A stretch of 14,474 nucleotides of DNA from Bacteroidales bacterium UBA4295 (GTDB lineage Bacteria > Bacteroidota > Bacteroidia > Bacteroidales > Paludibacteraceae), in assembly GCA_002395805.1 (NCBI GenBank), contig DGVB01000005.1, positions 1 to 14,474 on the forward strand, given 5' to 3'. Shown here in pieces: positions 13,334 to 14,474 of the stretch. The position numbers and the translations under genes are program-made. How positions within the stretch are numbered: the stretch's first letter is position 1; each line of letters opens with the position of its first letter. Under the pieces are notes generated by a model. It worked only from the letters and a program-made list of their open reading frames with translations, was not told the DNA's origin and searched no databases.

Positions 13334-14413
13334 TTACGCCTTTCCCTTTTGTCCCATATTTGGGACAACTCCTGCTATCTCTTCTGCTATGGCGTTCATC
13401 GCTACGAACCGCCAGCGCTTTGCGCTATGCGGAATCTCGCCTGTCTTGGCAGTAATCTGCGCTACTATCTCCGGATTCTCGAAGTTTGCTTCATCCGGCT
13501 CTATCAGCAACAGCCGCCCTGTTGCGCATGCTTCGAAATACACGCCGCTTGGCTTATAATAGGAATAGTGCGGATGACCTTCCTTTGGAAATCCCTCTGC
13601 TAACAGAATAATAATCGGGTATCCTCCTTCCCGCAAGGCCCGGCAGATCTGTTTCTCACCTTCTGATATAGCCGCGCTCACAAAGACCGTCCCGTTCTCC
13701 GCCGCTGCAAGGCATTCCTCTTTACGTGCCCCTATCTCCTCTTGGGTCATGCTGCGCGAGCATTGAAGTACTGCCTTGTCGGGATAGTCGAACAAGAAGC
13801 GATTTCCCATTACCCGCATCCGCATTCCTTTGTATTCTATCTCTTCTTGTATGCGGAATAAGTCCGGGTTGGCGCGTTTCATCGCCAGCCTCTTCGGGTT
13901 ATCCTTGATGTACGCTATCATCCTCTGGAGTTGGCCATGCTTCGTTAAAGGTCTTGCGTGATATTCTGGTGCAAAGAGACGAATCTTACTTGGCGGTACA
14001 TCACCAAGAGGTTGACTGCTGGAGTCTGCTTTCTCTATTTTATATAGGTCTGCACATTGCAACTTGAACCAACCTACATATCGCCCTAAATGTTGTGGCA
14101 ACCGCTCATGTATGCGCAGTAATATGTGTATATGGTCCGGCATAACCACATAATTACATATCTCGATAGCTGAGGCACCTTCGTATTCCGGTATCCTTTT
14201 TATCTCTTCTGACACTTTCTTGCCGAGCGAAGAGAGAACCATTTCTTCGCCACTGAGGTGTCCGAGCAATGGTTTTCTTTCCGCTACTACCATTGTTAAT
14301 AAATGGATACCAGGATCTCTATAATTCACCCATGGGATTCTTAATAGATGGCGATGCGTTGCATCACATCGCCATCCTTCAGGTGTCATATGTGGCTTGT
14401 TTCTATCTTCCAT
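13334..14413 (-). CDS. REP-associated Y1 (HUH) transposase with a C-terminal DprA/SLOG-like domain
   Basis: Residues 1-180 form a Y1 transposase domain of the RAYT class: the HUH pair in MPDHIHILL (91-99, His94 and His96) and the catalytic-tyrosine segment MIAYIKDNPKRLA (165-177, Tyr168). These single-strand DNA nucleases act on REP hairpins. The protein is 359 residues, much longer than usual RAYTs (about 150-230). The added part (about 203-306) reads VFVSAAISEGEKQICRAL, then GGYPIIILLAEGF, then YFEACATGRLLLIEP. That order (strand-SxxIS, helix, GG-hydrophobic strand-G, then FExC..GRLL.xxP) parallels the Rossmann-like DprA/SLOG fold; this is my reading, not a search result. GAGG at 14419-14422 (minus strand) precedes the start. 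A REP-like hairpin lies immediately upstream. Confidence 0.88.
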   Translation of the reverse strand: MEDRNKPHMTPEGWRCDATHRHLLRIPWVNYRDPGIHLLTMVVAERKPLLGHLSGEEMVLSSLGKKVSEEIKRIPEYEGASAIEICNYVVMPDHIHILLRIHERLPQHLGRYVGWFKLQCADLYKIEKADSSSQPLGDVPPSKIRLFAPEYHARPLTKHGQLQRMIAYIKDNPKRLAMKRANPDLFRIQEEIEYKGMRMRVMGNRFLFDYPDKAVLQCSRSMTQEEIGARKEECLAAAENGTVFVSAAISEGEKQICRALREGGYPIIILLAEGFPKEGHPHYSYYKPSGVYFEACATGRLLLIEPDEANFENPEIVAQITAKTGEIPHSAKRWRFVAMNAIAEEIAGVVPNMGQKGKA

Positions 14414-14415
14414 TA

Positions 14416-14464
14416 TTACCTCGCACCTGTCGTTTACCTCTCGCCGATTTACCGGCGAGTTACC
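14416..14464 (-). repeat. REP-like hairpin with GGTAA repeats upstream of the transposase
   Basis: CTCGCCG (14440-14446) and CGGCGAG (14453-14459) form a perfect 7-bp stem with a 6-base loop. On the minus strand GGTAA occurs four times in 49 bases: before the stem (14464-14460), in the loop region (14453-14449), after it (14438-14434) and next to the start codon (14420-14416). RAYT substrates are short hairpins with a fixed tetranucleotide 5' of the stem, so this is a candidate substrate. Only one copy is visible before the window ends. Confidence 0.55.
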
Positions 14465-14474
14465 CTCATCTACG

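Noticed and set aside
12675..13559. Plus-strand open frame of 294 codons opposite the GH gene and transposase end
   Set aside because: It crosses two well-supported minus-strand genes and their gap, and lacks any family pattern.

Overview
The window looks like chromosomal DNA from an uncultured gut- or rumen-type Bacteroidales. Two independent promoters fit the Bacteroidetes pattern (TTG, 20 bases, TAnnTTTG). The gene content (potABCD, an outer-membrane barrel with the C-terminal Phe typical of this phylum, a GH88/GH105 lipoprotein) agrees. I have not run any search, so the taxon is an inference.

Layout. 1-600: a small TerB-like hypothetical gene on the minus strand, then a dyad-rich spacer. 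791-864: tRNA-Ala(GGC), minus strand. 934-1432: a DUF4160-DUF2442 gene pair, minus strand, with a promoter and a perfect 8-bp dyad on it. 1433-2028: about 600 bases without a credible gene, holding two divergent promoters, a perfect 14-bp inverted repeat and a structured leader. 2029-11759: one long plus-strand operon, potA-potB-potC-potD-TPR protein-outer-membrane barrel, in which every gene overlaps the next. A perfect 30-bp palindrome (11792-11821) serves as terminator for this operon and for the convergent minus-strand unit. 11802-14413: a GH88/GH105 lipoprotein preceded by a REP-associated (Y1/HUH) transposase carrying a C-terminal domain that looks DprA/SLOG-like. A REP-like hairpin lies just upstream of the transposase gene.

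How the genes fit together. PotABCD should import polyamines across the inner membrane. The translationally coupled periplasmic TPR protein and outer-membrane barrel suggest that the operon covers the whole envelope. PotC is unusual: an exported domain of about 120 residues plus an extra membrane helix is fused in front of a normal-length permease.

Most striking signal. Short tandem repeats run through the window, mostly heptamers of the form GNNNAAA (GTACAAA, GTACCAA, GTCGAAA, GGTGAAA, TTGAAAA), plus a 9-mer with TCCTAGG and a 16-18-mer with GACCGCTTCGCTGTAA. They lie inside genes and at gene junctions. All four exported proteins of the pot operon (PotC extension, PotD, TPR protein, barrel) have the hydrophobic core of their signal peptide built from such repeats. 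In the signal peptides the pyrimidine-rich strand is the sense strand. Where the purine-rich strand is sense, the repeats encode charged linkers or tails in PotA, the barrel and the GH protein. This looks like an active, frame-shifting repeat family that supplies new coding sequence.
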